Below are positions 53,442-61,504 of a DNA stretch of 64,000 bases, piece by piece. How positions within the stretch are numbered: position 1 is the stretch's first letter; the number at the start of each line of letters is the position of its first letter. A program made the translations under genes and the position numbers. This DNA is from Halosimplex pelagicum (GTDB lineage Archaea; Halobacteriota; Halobacteria; Halobacteriales; Haloarculaceae). The notes under the pieces were generated by a model. It was given only the letters and a program-made list of their open reading frames with translations, searched no databases and was not told the DNA's origin. Location: contig NZ_CP058909.1 of assembly GCF_013415905.1 (NCBI RefSeq), positions 3,472,001-3,536,000 of the forward strand, written 5' to 3'.

Positions 53442-53587
53442 CACTCGCCCCCGAGCCGCTTCCTGGCGCGAGAAACGATGATGTCGGTCCACTTGTGCGG
53501 CGCCGTCAGTAGCGCTACGATGAACACCCAGTTCGGCGGGCCCTGGGACGTAGCCCAGCTGGCCGCGCCGGTCGCCCAGTCCATCAT
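53441..53587 (-). CDS. Small membrane-type protein, 48 aa
   Basis: Reads MMDWATGAASWATSQGPPNW, helix VFIVALLTAP and basic end SRARKRLGGE. Both ends overlap neighbours (ATGA and TGATG type), so it sits tightly in the operon. Function unknown. Confidence 0.55.
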   Translation of the reverse strand: MMDWATGAASWATSQGPPNWVFIVALLTAPHKWTDIIVSRARKRLGGE

Positions 53588-53985
53588 TCGCCCTCCGGAA
53601 GCGCTGGCGTCTCGACGCCGTCGAGTTCGTCGTACAGCCCTCGCTCTTCGAAAACCTCGTGTAGCGACCGGACGATCGTCGCTGTCGCCCGTGGCCGGGC
53701 TGTCGCGAACTGCCCGCCGAGTTTGATCGCGATCTCGTCGGCTTGGCTGGGGTCGATACCGAGCATCGGGGCGAACTGCTGTGCCATCGCCTCGATCTGC
53801 TGTGCCTTCTCGGGGTTGGCGTCCCGCCTCTCCCGAGCGAGCCGGCGGAGGTCCTCCTCGATGTCGTAGAGCGTCCCCGCGTCGACTGCTGATTCGGCCG
53901 CCGCCTCTTCGAGACGGTCGGCGCGCTCTTCTGCTGTCTCGTTCGCCTGACTCGCGAGCATCGCGAGCTGTTGCATCATGTCCAT
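53584..53985 (-). CDS. Provirus helical protein, 133 aa
   Basis: Starts MDMMQQLAMLASQANETAEE. Mostly alpha-helical: ERADRLEEAAAESAVDAGTL, EEDLRRLARERRDANPEKAQ, then ATATIVRSLHEVFEERGLYD. The first ~60 residues look coiled-coil. No family recognised. The frame is open upstream but that region belongs to the next gene. Confidence 0.6.
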   Translation of the reverse strand: MDMMQQLAMLASQANETAEERADRLEEAAAESAVDAGTLYDIEEDLRRLARERRDANPEKAQQIEAMAQQFAPMLGIDPSQADEIAIKLGGQFATARPRATATIVRSLHEVFEERGLYDELDGVETPALPEGE

Positions 53986-53986
53986 G

Positions 53987-55090
53987 TTAGGGCCACGTAC
54001 TGCTGTCTTCGAAGTCGATTTCACCGCTCTGACCGCTCTCGCTCTGGTCGTCACTGGATACCTGTTCCTGCGACCCTCCGGGGTCAGGTTCGCCGCTCGG
54101 ACCCGGATCGGCCGGTTCGTCGCTTTCGTCGCTGGTCTCTCGCCGGTACTGGATCGCTTTCGACGAGAACGTACCGGCCATCGAGAGCGCGAACATCGTG
54201 GTCTCGGACACGTCGATCCCGCGCTCGTCGCACATCGCGATGAAAAGCTCCGCGTTGGCCTGCCGTTCCTGAGCGGTCAGTTCCCACGCGTCGCTGTCCG
54301 TCGCGGCCGCGGCGGTGTTGAACGGCATCGCGATAAGGTGGCCGACCACCGACTCGTCGACGACCATGCCCGCGGCCTGCTGGGTCGAACCGGTCGGTGC
54401 TGGGTCATCACTACCCTGCTCGCCACCGGACATGGAGCCGGATAGCTGATCCTTGACTTCGCGACGGCGTTCCCGCTCCGCCTCTGTTTCGGCGTCCTCG
54501 ACCACTTCCTCGCTGGATTTGCTCTCGTCGCCCTTGATCCGCGAGAGTAGACCGTCCGAGCCGTCGCCATCTTCCTGTCGTTCGGCCGTCTCGCTCGGCG
54601 TTTCACTCTTTTCGGGGCTGGGACTCGGACCCGTGTCGGTGTCGGGTTCCAAGTCGTCGGGGCTGATCCCGTCCATATCCAGTTCATCGGGCGGCTCGAC
54701 GGCGGTTCCGTCGTCGTCGGGCGCATCTTCGGGGGAAAGCTTCTCGCTCCCCTCGTGGCCGACTTCGATAGCGTCTGTCTCGCCTGTACTCGCGCTTTCG
54801 GTGGTGCTGTTGCTCACTGTGTCTCTGTCGCTGTCTGGCTCTGGTTCGCTGTCGTCCTGTTCGTCTGAATCTCCCGCTCGCTCGCGCGTCTCGCTCTGTT
54901 CCGCTGGCTCTGCGAGGTCGAGTGCGTCCGTCAGAAACTCCTCTAACTCCTCCTGGGTCGTTCCGACGATGCGGCCATAGTCGTGATCGGCCGCGAGACT
55001 CTGTTTTTCGCTGTAGTCCAGCGATTCGAGTTCCTCGATGGACTCGGGCGTCGGCGGATCGACGGGTTCGCTGTTGCTGGCGGTGCTCAT
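53987..55090 (-). CDS. Large acidic disordered provirus protein, 367 aa
   Basis: Residues 1-60 contain a short helix (SIEELESLDYSEKQSLAADH) that may be folded; residues 65-235 are Glu/Asp/Ser-rich and disordered; residues 236-310 look folded (MVVDESVVGHLIAMPFNTAA, ELFIAMCDERGIDVSETTMF); the end is Ser/Asp-rich (DPGGSQEQVSSDDQSESGQS). Function unknown. Confidence 0.6.
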   Translation of the reverse strand: MSTASNSEPVDPPTPESIEELESLDYSEKQSLAADHDYGRIVGTTQEELEEFLTDALDLAEPAEQSETRERAGDSDEQDDSEPEPDSDRDTVSNSTTESASTGETDAIEVGHEGSEKLSPEDAPDDDGTAVEPPDELDMDGISPDDLEPDTDTGPSPSPEKSETPSETAERQEDGDGSDGLLSRIKGDESKSSEEVVEDAETEAERERRREVKDQLSGSMSGGEQGSDDPAPTGSTQQAAGMVVDESVVGHLIAMPFNTAAAATDSDAWELTAQERQANAELFIAMCDERGIDVSETTMFALSMAGTFSSKAIQYRRETSDESDEPADPGPSGEPDPGGSQEQVSSDDQSESGQSGEIDFEDSSTWP

Positions 55091-55091
55091 G

Positions 55092-55226
55092 CTATCGAAA
55101 GGGTCCGAGCCCTAACTTCTCCCGCACCCACTCTGAGCGGCTCACGTAGCCGTCGCTGGCGGCCTTCTCGTTGAGTCGCTCTAACTGAGACGGTGTGAGC
55201 GAGAGCCCGACTGTTTCAGTTGTCAT
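55092..55226 (-). CDS. Ribbon-helix-helix protein, 44 aa
   Basis: Reads MTTETVGLSLTPSQLERLNE, KAASDGYVSRSEWVREKLGL and GPFR. A compact RHH domain with the SRSEWVRE second helix. Two bases before the next gene. Probably a provirus transcription regulator. Confidence 0.65.
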   Translation of the reverse strand: MTTETVGLSLTPSQLERLNEKAASDGYVSRSEWVREKLGLGPFR

Positions 55227-55322
55227 GTGGTACAGCGAACAGTGGGACAGCGACGGGTAAAAAACCTGTCAGCGAGTGAATAAGTGAGTGAGTGACTTAC
55301 TGACGCCGGGAGGGATAGGCCA

Positions 55323-55469
55323 TCATCGCGCTGGCCCTCCGTAGGGGAACCCGAACAGACACATGAGGATAACGGCGCCCTCAAACCCGAGTACTCCAGC
55401 GAAGTAGCTAAGCGACAGACAGAGGAGCGGAACGAAAGAGAGGTCGAAGTGGAGGTTGTAACCGCTCAC
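55323..55469 (-). CDS. Small membrane protein, 48 aa
   Basis: GTG start overlapping the stop of the methylase gene (GTGA). Two hydrophobic stretches: LSFVPLLCLSLSYFAGVLG and EGAVILMCLFGFPYGG. Function unknown. Confidence 0.45.
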   Translation of the reverse strand: MSGYNLHFDLSFVPLLCLSLSYFAGVLGFEGAVILMCLFGFPYGGPAR

Positions 55470-56386
55470 TGCGACCCCTCCGGTTGCTGTGTTCCCGGCT
55501 CGATTGAACGCTCTTTGCCGCCGTCCGTGGCCGCGAATAAAGTCCGCTGCTCGGCCTCTGCGAACGCTCGGACCTGGCCCGGGTCGTAGCTCATCACCAG
55601 GCGCTCGGTTTCCTTCTTGACGCCGTCCGCCCGGTCGGTCGCACCGAACTCGTCGACCGTCTCCGCGAGATCGCGAAGGCCGTCGGGTAGCTCCCGATAG
55701 GAGATCATCCAGTCCCCCTCGAGCTCGGCGACTGTCTCGACGAACTCCGCGTGAGAGAACTCGCCGAGATACTCGTGTTCGTTCCCGACGTACGGCGGGT
55801 CGAAGTACCAGAACGTATCTGGCCCGTCGTAGCGGTCAGCCAGCGCTGCGTAGTCGTCGCACTCGACAACCACATCCGCGAATCGCTCGCGCACCAGGTC
55901 CAGCCGGTCGACGTTCTGCCGGAGTGAACGGGCCTCGTTCCGTTCGTACGGCGTCGAGAAGCCGCTTCGGGACTTCGTGATCGCTCCGTACTGCGTGTGT
56001 CGCAACACGAACCAGCGGCCGGCCCGCGTCACATCGTCCAGATCGTCGGGAACCTCCCCCGCGCCGTAGAACTGCGTCGCCCACTTCTCATGTTCTGCAC
56101 GGGCGTATGGGCAGGATTCGAGCCACCCGCGCAGCTCGTCCTCTCGGTGGCGGAGCACTCGGAAGAACCGAACGAGGTTCTCGTCGGCGTCGTTGAACAC
56201 CTCGATATCCGACCTGGGCTTGTTCAGCAGAACGCTCCCGCCACCACCGAACGCTTCGACGTAGCGACGGTGAGCGGGCATCCTCTCCGCGATCTGCTTG
56301 GCGTAGGCGGTCTTTCCACCGTAGTACGGGAACGCGCAGAGGGGGCCGGAGTGGTCAGTACCGTGCGCAGACCCATCACTCGCCAT
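55466..56386 (-). CDS. Type II-like N6-adenine DNA methyltransferase (Dam/D12 class)
   Basis: 306 residues. FPYYGGKTAYAKQIAERMP and VEAFGGGGSVLLNKP form the AdoMet-binding motif I region; FWYFDPPYVGNEHEY carries the catalytic DPPY. It methylates adenine, perhaps at GATC, shielding viral DNA from host restriction. No restriction partner is adjacent. The DNA around it is GC-rich and matches the rest of the provirus. Confidence 0.92.
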   Translation of the reverse strand: MASDGSAHGTDHSGPLCAFPYYGGKTAYAKQIAERMPAHRRYVEAFGGGGSVLLNKPRSDIEVFNDADENLVRFFRVLRHREDELRGWLESCPYARAEHEKWATQFYGAGEVPDDLDDVTRAGRWFVLRHTQYGAITKSRSGFSTPYERNEARSLRQNVDRLDLVRERFADVVVECDDYAALADRYDGPDTFWYFDPPYVGNEHEYLGEFSHAEFVETVAELEGDWMISYRELPDGLRDLAETVDEFGATDRADGVKKETERLVMSYDPGQVRAFAEAEQRTLFAATDGGKERSIEPGTQQPEGSQ

Positions 56387-56831
56387 CGCTGTCCTCCAGA
56401 ATCTCGCCGCGCTCGGTGAGCGGGTGGACGCCGACCTTCCCGTACTGGACGGTGATAAGTCCGGTCTCCGCCAGCGGGTCGAGGACTTCCGACCGGATCA
56501 GTTCCTTCGGCGTGTTCGGGTGCGACTCCCGGCTGAAGATGTCTTCGGCCACCTCTACCGTCACCTTCCGGGACTCGTCGCCGGCGAGGGCGAGGTAGGC
56601 GTCCGCCAGCTCGGGGTCGCTCGGCAGGACGTACTGTGAGCGCTCGGACGCCGGGAGGAACTCGTCAAGCGCGTTCCGGACCACTTCGGCCTTGGCCTCG
56701 CCGTGAGCGTCGACGTAGTCGGAGAGACGGTCCGCCAGATCGCCCGAAAGTCGGGCCTCTGCGCGCTCCTCGCTTCGGTGTCGGTCGTTCGCTTCGGAGT
56801 CGCCGGGAAGACGGCTTCCGGACGAACTCAT
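56376..56831 (-). CDS. RHH/winged-helix DNA-binding protein, 151 aa
   Basis: Start MSSSGSRLPGDSEANDRHRS. Residues 25-62 read as an RHH-like unit (ARLSGDLADRLSDYVDAHGE, KAEVVRNALDEFL). Residues 90-145 are a winged-helix part (TVEVAEDIFSRESHPNTPKE, VHPLTERGEIL). The C-terminal residues overlap the methylase start by 11 bases. Possible regulator of the early provirus operon. The 169 bases before its start show no supported gene. Confidence 0.68.
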   Translation of the reverse strand: MSSSGSRLPGDSEANDRHRSEERAEARLSGDLADRLSDYVDAHGEAKAEVVRNALDEFLPASERSQYVLPSDPELADAYLALAGDESRKVTVEVAEDIFSRESHPNTPKELIRSEVLDPLAETGLITVQYGKVGVHPLTERGEILEDSDGE

Positions 56832-57000
56832 GCCGCTCTCCTGTCCGCAGATCGGCCGACCGTTGCGGACACAGATGAAACGGGGGTTCGGTGACCCCGC
56901 ATCCGGGGGGCGGTGAACCTTGGGTTCGTTTCGAGTCGACGGTATGGTGGCGGACACCCCCCCGCACCTCTGTGAGAGGGCGGGGTGGGGGCCTCCCCCG

Positions 57001-57564
57001 TCATCGGTCGACACCTCCGACGCTCTCCCGAGCCCAGCGGAGTAGGTTGCCGACGGTACCGGGCGCACGGCCGCTCATGTCGGCGTACTCGCGGACGCCC
57101 ATCCCTCCGAGTTCGCAGGTCAGGTAGGCGTCGAGTTCGGCGGGAGAAAGGTCGTCGTAGCGGTCCGGGTCATCGTTGAGGCGGAGCCAGGCTGGTGGCT
57201 CTGGGTAGTCGCGGCCGGTGTCGACGTGCGAGACGACGATGCGGCCGCGGGTCCACTGCCACCAGAGACTCGCGACGTGGCTACACCAGCCGTCGTTGAA
57301 CCGGTGCGCTTTGCAGTCGCAGTCGGCCAGCAGCGTCCGGCCCTGGAGCGCCCACGTCACCCTGTGAGGGTAGTCTGAGCCGCTCAGTCGGACCATGCGC
57401 TCGGCGTCGTTGATGGGGCCGCCGCTGTCCGTCTCGGTCTGTGCGCGCTCCCACGGCGTCGAGCCGGTCAGTTCGTCGGGGTCCGGCATCGAGAACGTCG
57501 GTGAACCGCCGAGTCGGTTCGGGAGGTCGTCGCTCGGCTGCCAGCTGCGGCTGCCGAGACTCAT
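57001..57564 (-). CDS. SWIM zinc-finger protein
   Basis: 187 residues. The SWIM motif CxCx(n)CxH is visible in ADCDCKAHRFNDGWCSHVAS (residues ~92-111), preceded by WALQGRTLL. Residues 130-180 form helices (SPAELDAYLTCELGGMGVRE, TVGNLLRWARESVGG) that look like an HTH. SWIM domains bind DNA or proteins. Its stop overlaps no known gene; the next gene upstream is a mini zinc-ribbon. Confidence 0.8.
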   Translation of the reverse strand: MSLGSRSWQPSDDLPNRLGGSPTFSMPDPDELTGSTPWERAQTETDSGGPINDAERMVRLSGSDYPHRVTWALQGRTLLADCDCKAHRFNDGWCSHVASLWWQWTRGRIVVSHVDTGRDYPEPPAWLRLNDDPDRYDDLSPAELDAYLTCELGGMGVREYADMSGRAPGTVGNLLRWARESVGGVDR

Positions 57565-57668
57565 GGGCGACACACTCCCACGTCGCGGGCCGGGCAGGGA
57601 GTTCCCTGGTCGGTGATGAGCGTTCCACAGTACCGACAGATGGCCGTCTCTCGGAGGGGCTTCTTCAT
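57561..57668 (-). CDS. Mini zinc-ribbon protein, 35 aa
   Basis: Reads MKKPLRETAICRYCGTLITD then QGTPCPARDVGVCRP. CRYC and a later Cys pair form a ribbon. Its stop overlaps the SWIM gene start (ATGA), so this is the first gene of the leftward operon after attR. Confidence 0.6.
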   Translation of the reverse strand: MKKPLRETAICRYCGTLITDQGTPCPARDVGVCRP

Positions 57669-57707
57669 GCGGACCACCCCGGAGAAACGGCGAGAGTGAG
57701 ACGGTCG

Positions 57708-57732
57708 AAAAAGCGGCAGAGACGGCCGCTTT
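57708..57732 (-). terminator. Hairpin with T-run downstream of tRNA-Val
   Basis: On the minus strand AAAGCGGC-CGTCTCT-GCCGCTTTTT is a perfect 8-base stem with a T tail, 15 bases past the tRNA 3' end. It would stop the tRNA transcript and sits beside the promoter of the viral operon. Confidence 0.6.
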
Positions 57733-57743
57733 CCTTATATATC
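57733..57743 (-). promoter_or_regulatory. TATA box of the leftward provirus operon
   Basis: The minus strand reads gatatataagg, a strong TATA-like box, placing transcription start near 57710, about 40 bases before the first small gene (57668). It lies between the tRNA and the hairpin. Confidence 0.5.
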
Positions 57744-57744
57744 G

Positions 57745-57768
57745 GATGGGTTCGGGCGGATTTGAACC
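57745..57768. other. attR: junction at the tRNA-Val 3' end
   Basis: Bases 57745-57761 are identical to 41191-41207, and 57762-57768 (ttgaacc) match attL after a one-base gap. The repeat covers the acceptor end and part of the T arm, so the tRNA stays intact after integration. Confidence 0.8.
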
Positions 57769-57820
57769 ACCGATCTCGGCCTTGTAAAGGCCGCGTCATA
57801 ACCAACTAGACCACGAACCC
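57748..57820 (-). tRNA. tRNA-Val (anticodon TAC)
   Basis: A 73-base cloverleaf: acceptor GGGTTCG/CGAACCC, D arm GTCT/TGAC, anticodon stem CGGCC/GGCCG with loop TTTACAA (anticodon TAC), T arm GGTGG-TTCAAAT-CCGCC. No CCA encoded, no intron. Its 3' end is the integration target of the provirus. Confidence 0.96.
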
Positions 57821-57909
57821 TCGCCCGGATTTTCCCCCTGGGTCGGAATAACGCTTTCTCTCTGGATCGAACCCGCAGGCTTACACCGGCGCCGACCCTC
57901 CCGGCGACC

Positions 57910-58425
57910 ATGGTCGACGGTCGGATCGTCTGGGGGTTCGGGATCTGCCTGCTCCTGCTCGTGGGCGGCGTCTACGCGGTCCAGTCCGGACTGCTCTACC
58001 AGGTGAATCCGCCGGACGCCGACAGCTACGACCGGGTGACGGTCACCGCCTACGACGGCAACGGGACGGAACTCGCGACGGTCGAGGCCCGCGTCGCGGA
58101 CACGCGGCCCAAGCGGATCGTCGGGCTCAGCAACACCTCCGAACTCGCGACGGGCGAGGGGATGCTGTTCGTCCACGACGCCGAGGAGGAGCACGGCTAC
58201 GTGATGCGGGAGATGGCGTTCCCGCTGGACATCGTCTTCGTGGGGGCCGACGAGCGGGTCACGACAATCCACCACGCGGGCGTCCCGGAGGGCAGTCCGG
58301 AGACGACCTACAGCGGCCGCGGGAAGTGGGTGCTGGAGGTCCCGCGCGGGTGGGCCAACCGGACGGGCGTCGAGGTCGGCGACCGGATCGCGATCCCCGA
58401 GGCGGCCCACGACGCGAGCGGGTGA
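57910..58425 (+). CDS. DUF192 family membrane-anchored protein
   Basis: 171 residues. One N-terminal helix (VWGFGICLLLLVGGVYAVQ) anchors a DUF192 beta-rich domain outside (VEARVADTRPKRIVGLSNTS, GMLFVHDAEEEHGYVMREM, AFPLDIVFVGADERV, TYSGRGKWVLEVPRGWA). The family is widespread and its biochemistry unknown. Confidence 0.9.
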   Translation: MVDGRIVWGFGICLLLLVGGVYAVQSGLLYQVNPPDADSYDRVTVTAYDGNGTELATVEARVADTRPKRIVGLSNTSELATGEGMLFVHDAEEEHGYVMREMAFPLDIVFVGADERVTTIHHAGVPEGSPETTYSGRGKWVLEVPRGWANRTGVEVGDRIAIPEAAHDASG

Positions 58426-58523
58426 CCGGCGGGGGCGTCCCCCCGGCGGCGGCGAGTTCCGATACGGGAAGGTCTCTCACGGCTTCGACGCGCTTTAGGA
58501 ACCTCGCCCCCTGAGCGTATGCG

Positions 58524-60470
58524 ATGAGTGTAGACCTCGACGAGGAGGAGGTCTTCGAGGACGTACGCGACCGGGTGGACTACCCGATGCGACGGCTGTT
58601 CGCCGAGTACGGACGGGAGAACCTCTTCCAGTTCGTGATCGGGTTCGTCAGCAGCGTCGCGGCGCGTATCCTCGATCTCCTCCCCCCGCTCTTGCTGGCG
58701 GTCGCTATCGACTCTATCTTCGGCGAGCAACAGTACAGCCTCTGGCTGGTCCCCCAGTCGTGGCTCCCGGAGTCGCAGATCGGACAGATCTGGCTGACCG
58801 TCGGGATCATCGCCGCCGCGTTCCTGATCGGTGCGGGCTTTCACTGGACGCGCAACTGGGGGTGGAACTCCTTCGCCCAGAACATCCAGCACGACGTTCG
58901 CACGGACACCTACGACAAGATGCAGCGGCTCAACATGGACTTCTTCGCCGACAAGCAGACCGGCGAACTGATGTCCATCCTCTCGAACGACGTGAACCGG
59001 CTTGAGCGCTTTCTCAACGACGGGATGAACTCCTTCTTCCGGCTGTCGATCATGGTGCTGGGGATCTCGGTCATCCTGTTCTCGATGAACTGGCGACTCG
59101 CGCTCATCGCGCTGGTTCCGGTGCCGGTCATCGCCTTCTTCACGAAGAAGTTCATCGACGTGATCCAGCCCAAGTACGCCGACGTTCGGTCGTCGGTCGG
59201 CCAGCTCAACTCCCGGCTGGAGAACAACCTCGGCGGCATCCAGGTCATCAAGACCGCCAACACGGAGACCTTCGAGTCCGACCGCGTCGACGATGTCTCG
59301 GAGGACTACTTCGACGCCAACTGGGACGCCATCGACACGCGGATAAAATTCTTCCCGGGGCTGCGGCTCATCTCGGGGCTCGGGTTCGTGCTGACGTTCG
59401 TCGTCGGCGCGTTCTGGGTGGTCGGCGAGCCGCTCGGGCCGCTGTCGGGCGAACTGAGTTCCGGCGCGTTCGTCGCCTTCATCCTCTACACCCAGCGGTT
59501 CATCTGGCCGATGGCCCAGTTCGGGCAGATCATCAACATGTACCAGCGCGCTCACGCCTCCAGCGAGCGCATCTTCGGGCTGATGGACACGCCGAGTCGC
59601 ATCGTCGAGGACCCCGACGCGGAACCGCTCGCGGTCGAGGACGGGCGCGTCGAGTTCGACGACGTGAGCTTCGGATACGGGGACGAGCCCGAGGCCGAGA
59701 CCATCGTGGAGGACATCACCTTCGACGTCGAGGGCGGCGAGACGGTCGCGCTGGTCGGGCCCACGGGCGCCGGCAAGTCGACGGTGATGAAGCTCCTCTT
59801 GCGGATGTACGACGTGGACGAGGGGGCCATCACCATCGACGGGACGGACCTGCGGGAGGCGACCATCCCGAGCCTGCGCCAGGCGCTGGGCTACGTCAGC
59901 CAGGAGACGTTCCTCTTCTACGGGACCGTCGAGGAGAACATCGAGTACGGCACCTTCGACGCCGACCGCGAGGACATCGTCGAGGCGGCGAAGATGGCCG
60001 AGGCCCACCAGTTCATTCAAAATCTCCCCGACGGCTACGACACGAAGGTCGGTGAACGGGGGGTCAAACTCTCCGGCGGGCAGCGCCAGCGGATCGCCCT
60101 CGCACGGGCGATCCTCAAGGACCCGGACATCCTCGTGCTGGACGAGGCGACCTCGGACGTGGACACGGAGACCGAGATGCTCATCCAGCGCTCGCTGGAC
60201 AAGCTAACCGCCGACCGCACCACCTTCGCCATCGCCCACCGGCTCTCGACGATCAAAGACGCGGACAAGATCGTCGTGCTGGAGGACGGCGCGATCGTCG
60301 AACGCGGGTCGCACGAGGGCCTGCTGGAGGAGGACGGCCTCTACGCGAAGCTCTGGGCGGTCCAGGCCGGCGAGATCGACGAACTGCCCGAGGAGTTCGT
60401 CGAGCGGGCGGCTCGGCGGCGGTCGCAGGTCGACGCCGACGCCGAGGCCGAGGCCGGCGACGACGACTGA
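58524..60470 (+). CDS. ABC transporter, fused permease and ATPase (exporter type)
   Basis: 648 residues: six helices in residues 30-340 (IGFVSSVAARILDLLPPLLL, VLGISVILFSMNWRLALIAL) and a nucleotide-binding domain with Walker A GPTGAGKSTVMKLL, signature KLSGGQRQRIALARA, Walker B ILVLDEATSDVDTETE and H-loop AIAHRLSTIKDADK. The acidic end is a halophilic tail. It probably exports a lipid or drug as a homodimer; substrate unknown. Confidence 0.95.
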   Translation: MSVDLDEEEVFEDVRDRVDYPMRRLFAEYGRENLFQFVIGFVSSVAARILDLLPPLLLAVAIDSIFGEQQYSLWLVPQSWLPESQIGQIWLTVGIIAAAFLIGAGFHWTRNWGWNSFAQNIQHDVRTDTYDKMQRLNMDFFADKQTGELMSILSNDVNRLERFLNDGMNSFFRLSIMVLGISVILFSMNWRLALIALVPVPVIAFFTKKFIDVIQPKYADVRSSVGQLNSRLENNLGGIQVIKTANTETFESDRVDDVSEDYFDANWDAIDTRIKFFPGLRLISGLGFVLTFVVGAFWVVGEPLGPLSGELSSGAFVAFILYTQRFIWPMAQFGQIINMYQRAHASSERIFGLMDTPSRIVEDPDAEPLAVEDGRVEFDDVSFGYGDEPEAETIVEDITFDVEGGETVALVGPTGAGKSTVMKLLLRMYDVDEGAITIDGTDLREATIPSLRQALGYVSQETFLFYGTVEENIEYGTFDADREDIVEAAKMAEAHQFIQNLPDGYDTKVGERGVKLSGGQRQRIALARAILKDPDILVLDEATSDVDTETEMLIQRSLDKLTADRTTFAIAHRLSTIKDADKIVVLEDGAIVERGSHEGLLEEDGLYAKLWAVQAGEIDELPEEFVERAARRRSQVDADAEAEAGDDD

Positions 60471-60592
60471 CCGGCCGAGTCGCGCGGGTCGGGACGGTCG
60501 GCCGAGCGGTGGCGGCGGTCGGCCGGGGCGACGGGCTCGCTCGGCGGGTGCAGGCGGGAAGCTTTTTGCGTCCGGGCGTGGCACCGTCGGGT

Positions 60593-60958
60593 ATGAAGGT
60601 CCTCCTGGGCATGGGCGGGAGTCCGGACGGATTCGACGCGCTGGAGGAGACACTGGCTCGGGCCCGCGACGCGGGTGACGAGCTGACGGTGGCGGTCCTC
60701 GACACGTCGGACGACCACGACCCCGACGACGTGGAGTCGGAGATTCGCGAGCGGATCGACGAGGCGGGTGTCGAGGCCGCCGTGACGCAGCTGTCGGGTC
60801 ACCCCGGCAGCCAGCTCTCGCAGTTCGCCGAGCGCGAGGAGTTCGACCGCATCGTCATCGGGGGCGGCCAGCGCAGCCCGATGGGAAAGATCGAACTCGG
60901 CGAGGTCGCCGAGTTCGTCCTGCTGAACGCCGACACGACGGTGACTCTCGTTCGATGA
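60593..60958 (+). CDS. Universal stress protein-like protein, 121 aa
   Basis: Starts MKVLLGMGGSPDGFDALEET. Shorter than classic Usp, but the strand order and final IVIGGGQRSPMGKIELGEVA fit the family; G-x2-G-x9-G-S is incomplete (GGGQRSPMGKIELG). Its stop overlaps the GNAT start by 4 bases. Confidence 0.8.
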   Translation: MKVLLGMGGSPDGFDALEETLARARDAGDELTVAVLDTSDDHDPDDVESEIRERIDEAGVEAAVTQLSGHPGSQLSQFAEREEFDRIVIGGGQRSPMGKIELGEVAEFVLLNADTTVTLVR

Positions 60959-61482
60959 CCGGACGCACGTACCCCGACGAGACGGCCGGCTCGTTCCCGG
61001 AGCCACCGGTCGAGTTCACTGACGGCGAGGACCGGGATATCCGCATCGAGGAGAGCGGCGTCGACGACTTCGACCGGCTGGTCGCGATGTACGACGCGTT
61101 CGACGCCGCCGACCGCGCCCAGGGTATCCCGCCGGTCAAGGAGGAGGCCGTCCGCGAGTGGCTGGACACGCTGCTGTCGGAGGAGTCGGTCAACGTCGTC
61201 GCCGTCCACGACGGCTCGCCGGTCGGTCACGCCATCCTCGTCCCCGACCGCGAGGCCGCCTACGAACTCGCCGTGTTCGTCCTCCACGACTACCAGAGCG
61301 CCGGGATCGGTACGGAACTGCTCGAAGCGCTGCTTGGGAGCGGTCGGGCCGCGGGCGTCGAGAAGGTGTGGCTCACCGTCGAGCGCTGGAACGAGCCGGC
61401 CATCGCGCTGTACAAGAAGCTCGGCTTCGAGACGAGCAACGCCGAGAGCTTCGAGCTGGAGATGGCGATCCGGCTGTCCTGA
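60955..61482 (+). CDS. GNAT-family N-acetyltransferase
   Basis: 175 residues. The acetyl-CoA loop is in VLHDYQSAGIGTELLEALLG (Q/RxxGxG/A as QSAGIG) and the last strand VWLTVERWNEPAIALYKKLG is typical. Substrate unknown. Co-translated with the preceding Usp-like gene. Confidence 0.92.
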   Translation: MTGRTYPDETAGSFPEPPVEFTDGEDRDIRIEESGVDDFDRLVAMYDAFDAADRAQGIPPVKEEAVREWLDTLLSEESVNVVAVHDGSPVGHAILVPDREAAYELAVFVLHDYQSAGIGTELLEALLGSGRAAGVEKVWLTVERWNEPAIALYKKLGFETSNAESFELEMAIRLS

Positions 61483-61504
61483 GCCGGCTCCCCCCTTCTG
61501 CGTT

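Larger units (their letters stand above)
41191..57768. mobile_element. Integrated SH1/SNJ1-like provirus in tRNA-Val
   Basis: A 17-base direct repeat (starting gatgggttcgggcgg) bounds the element, at 41191-41207 and at the 3' end of tRNA-Val (57745-57761). An integrase gene lies 200 bases inside the left end. The interior has a packaging-type ATPase, two adjacent capsid-like genes, several one-helix membrane proteins and a PKD spike candidate on one strand, plus a repressor module. The size of about 16.6 kb, the order ATPase - small membrane genes - shorter capsid - longer capsid and the overlapping mini-genes resemble SH1/SNJ1 viruses. No replication initiator was recognised. Confidence 0.8.

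Noticed and set aside
53441..53587. Treating this 48-codon gene as part of the preceding gene
   Set aside because: Its frame differs, and the overlaps at both ends fit separate genes.
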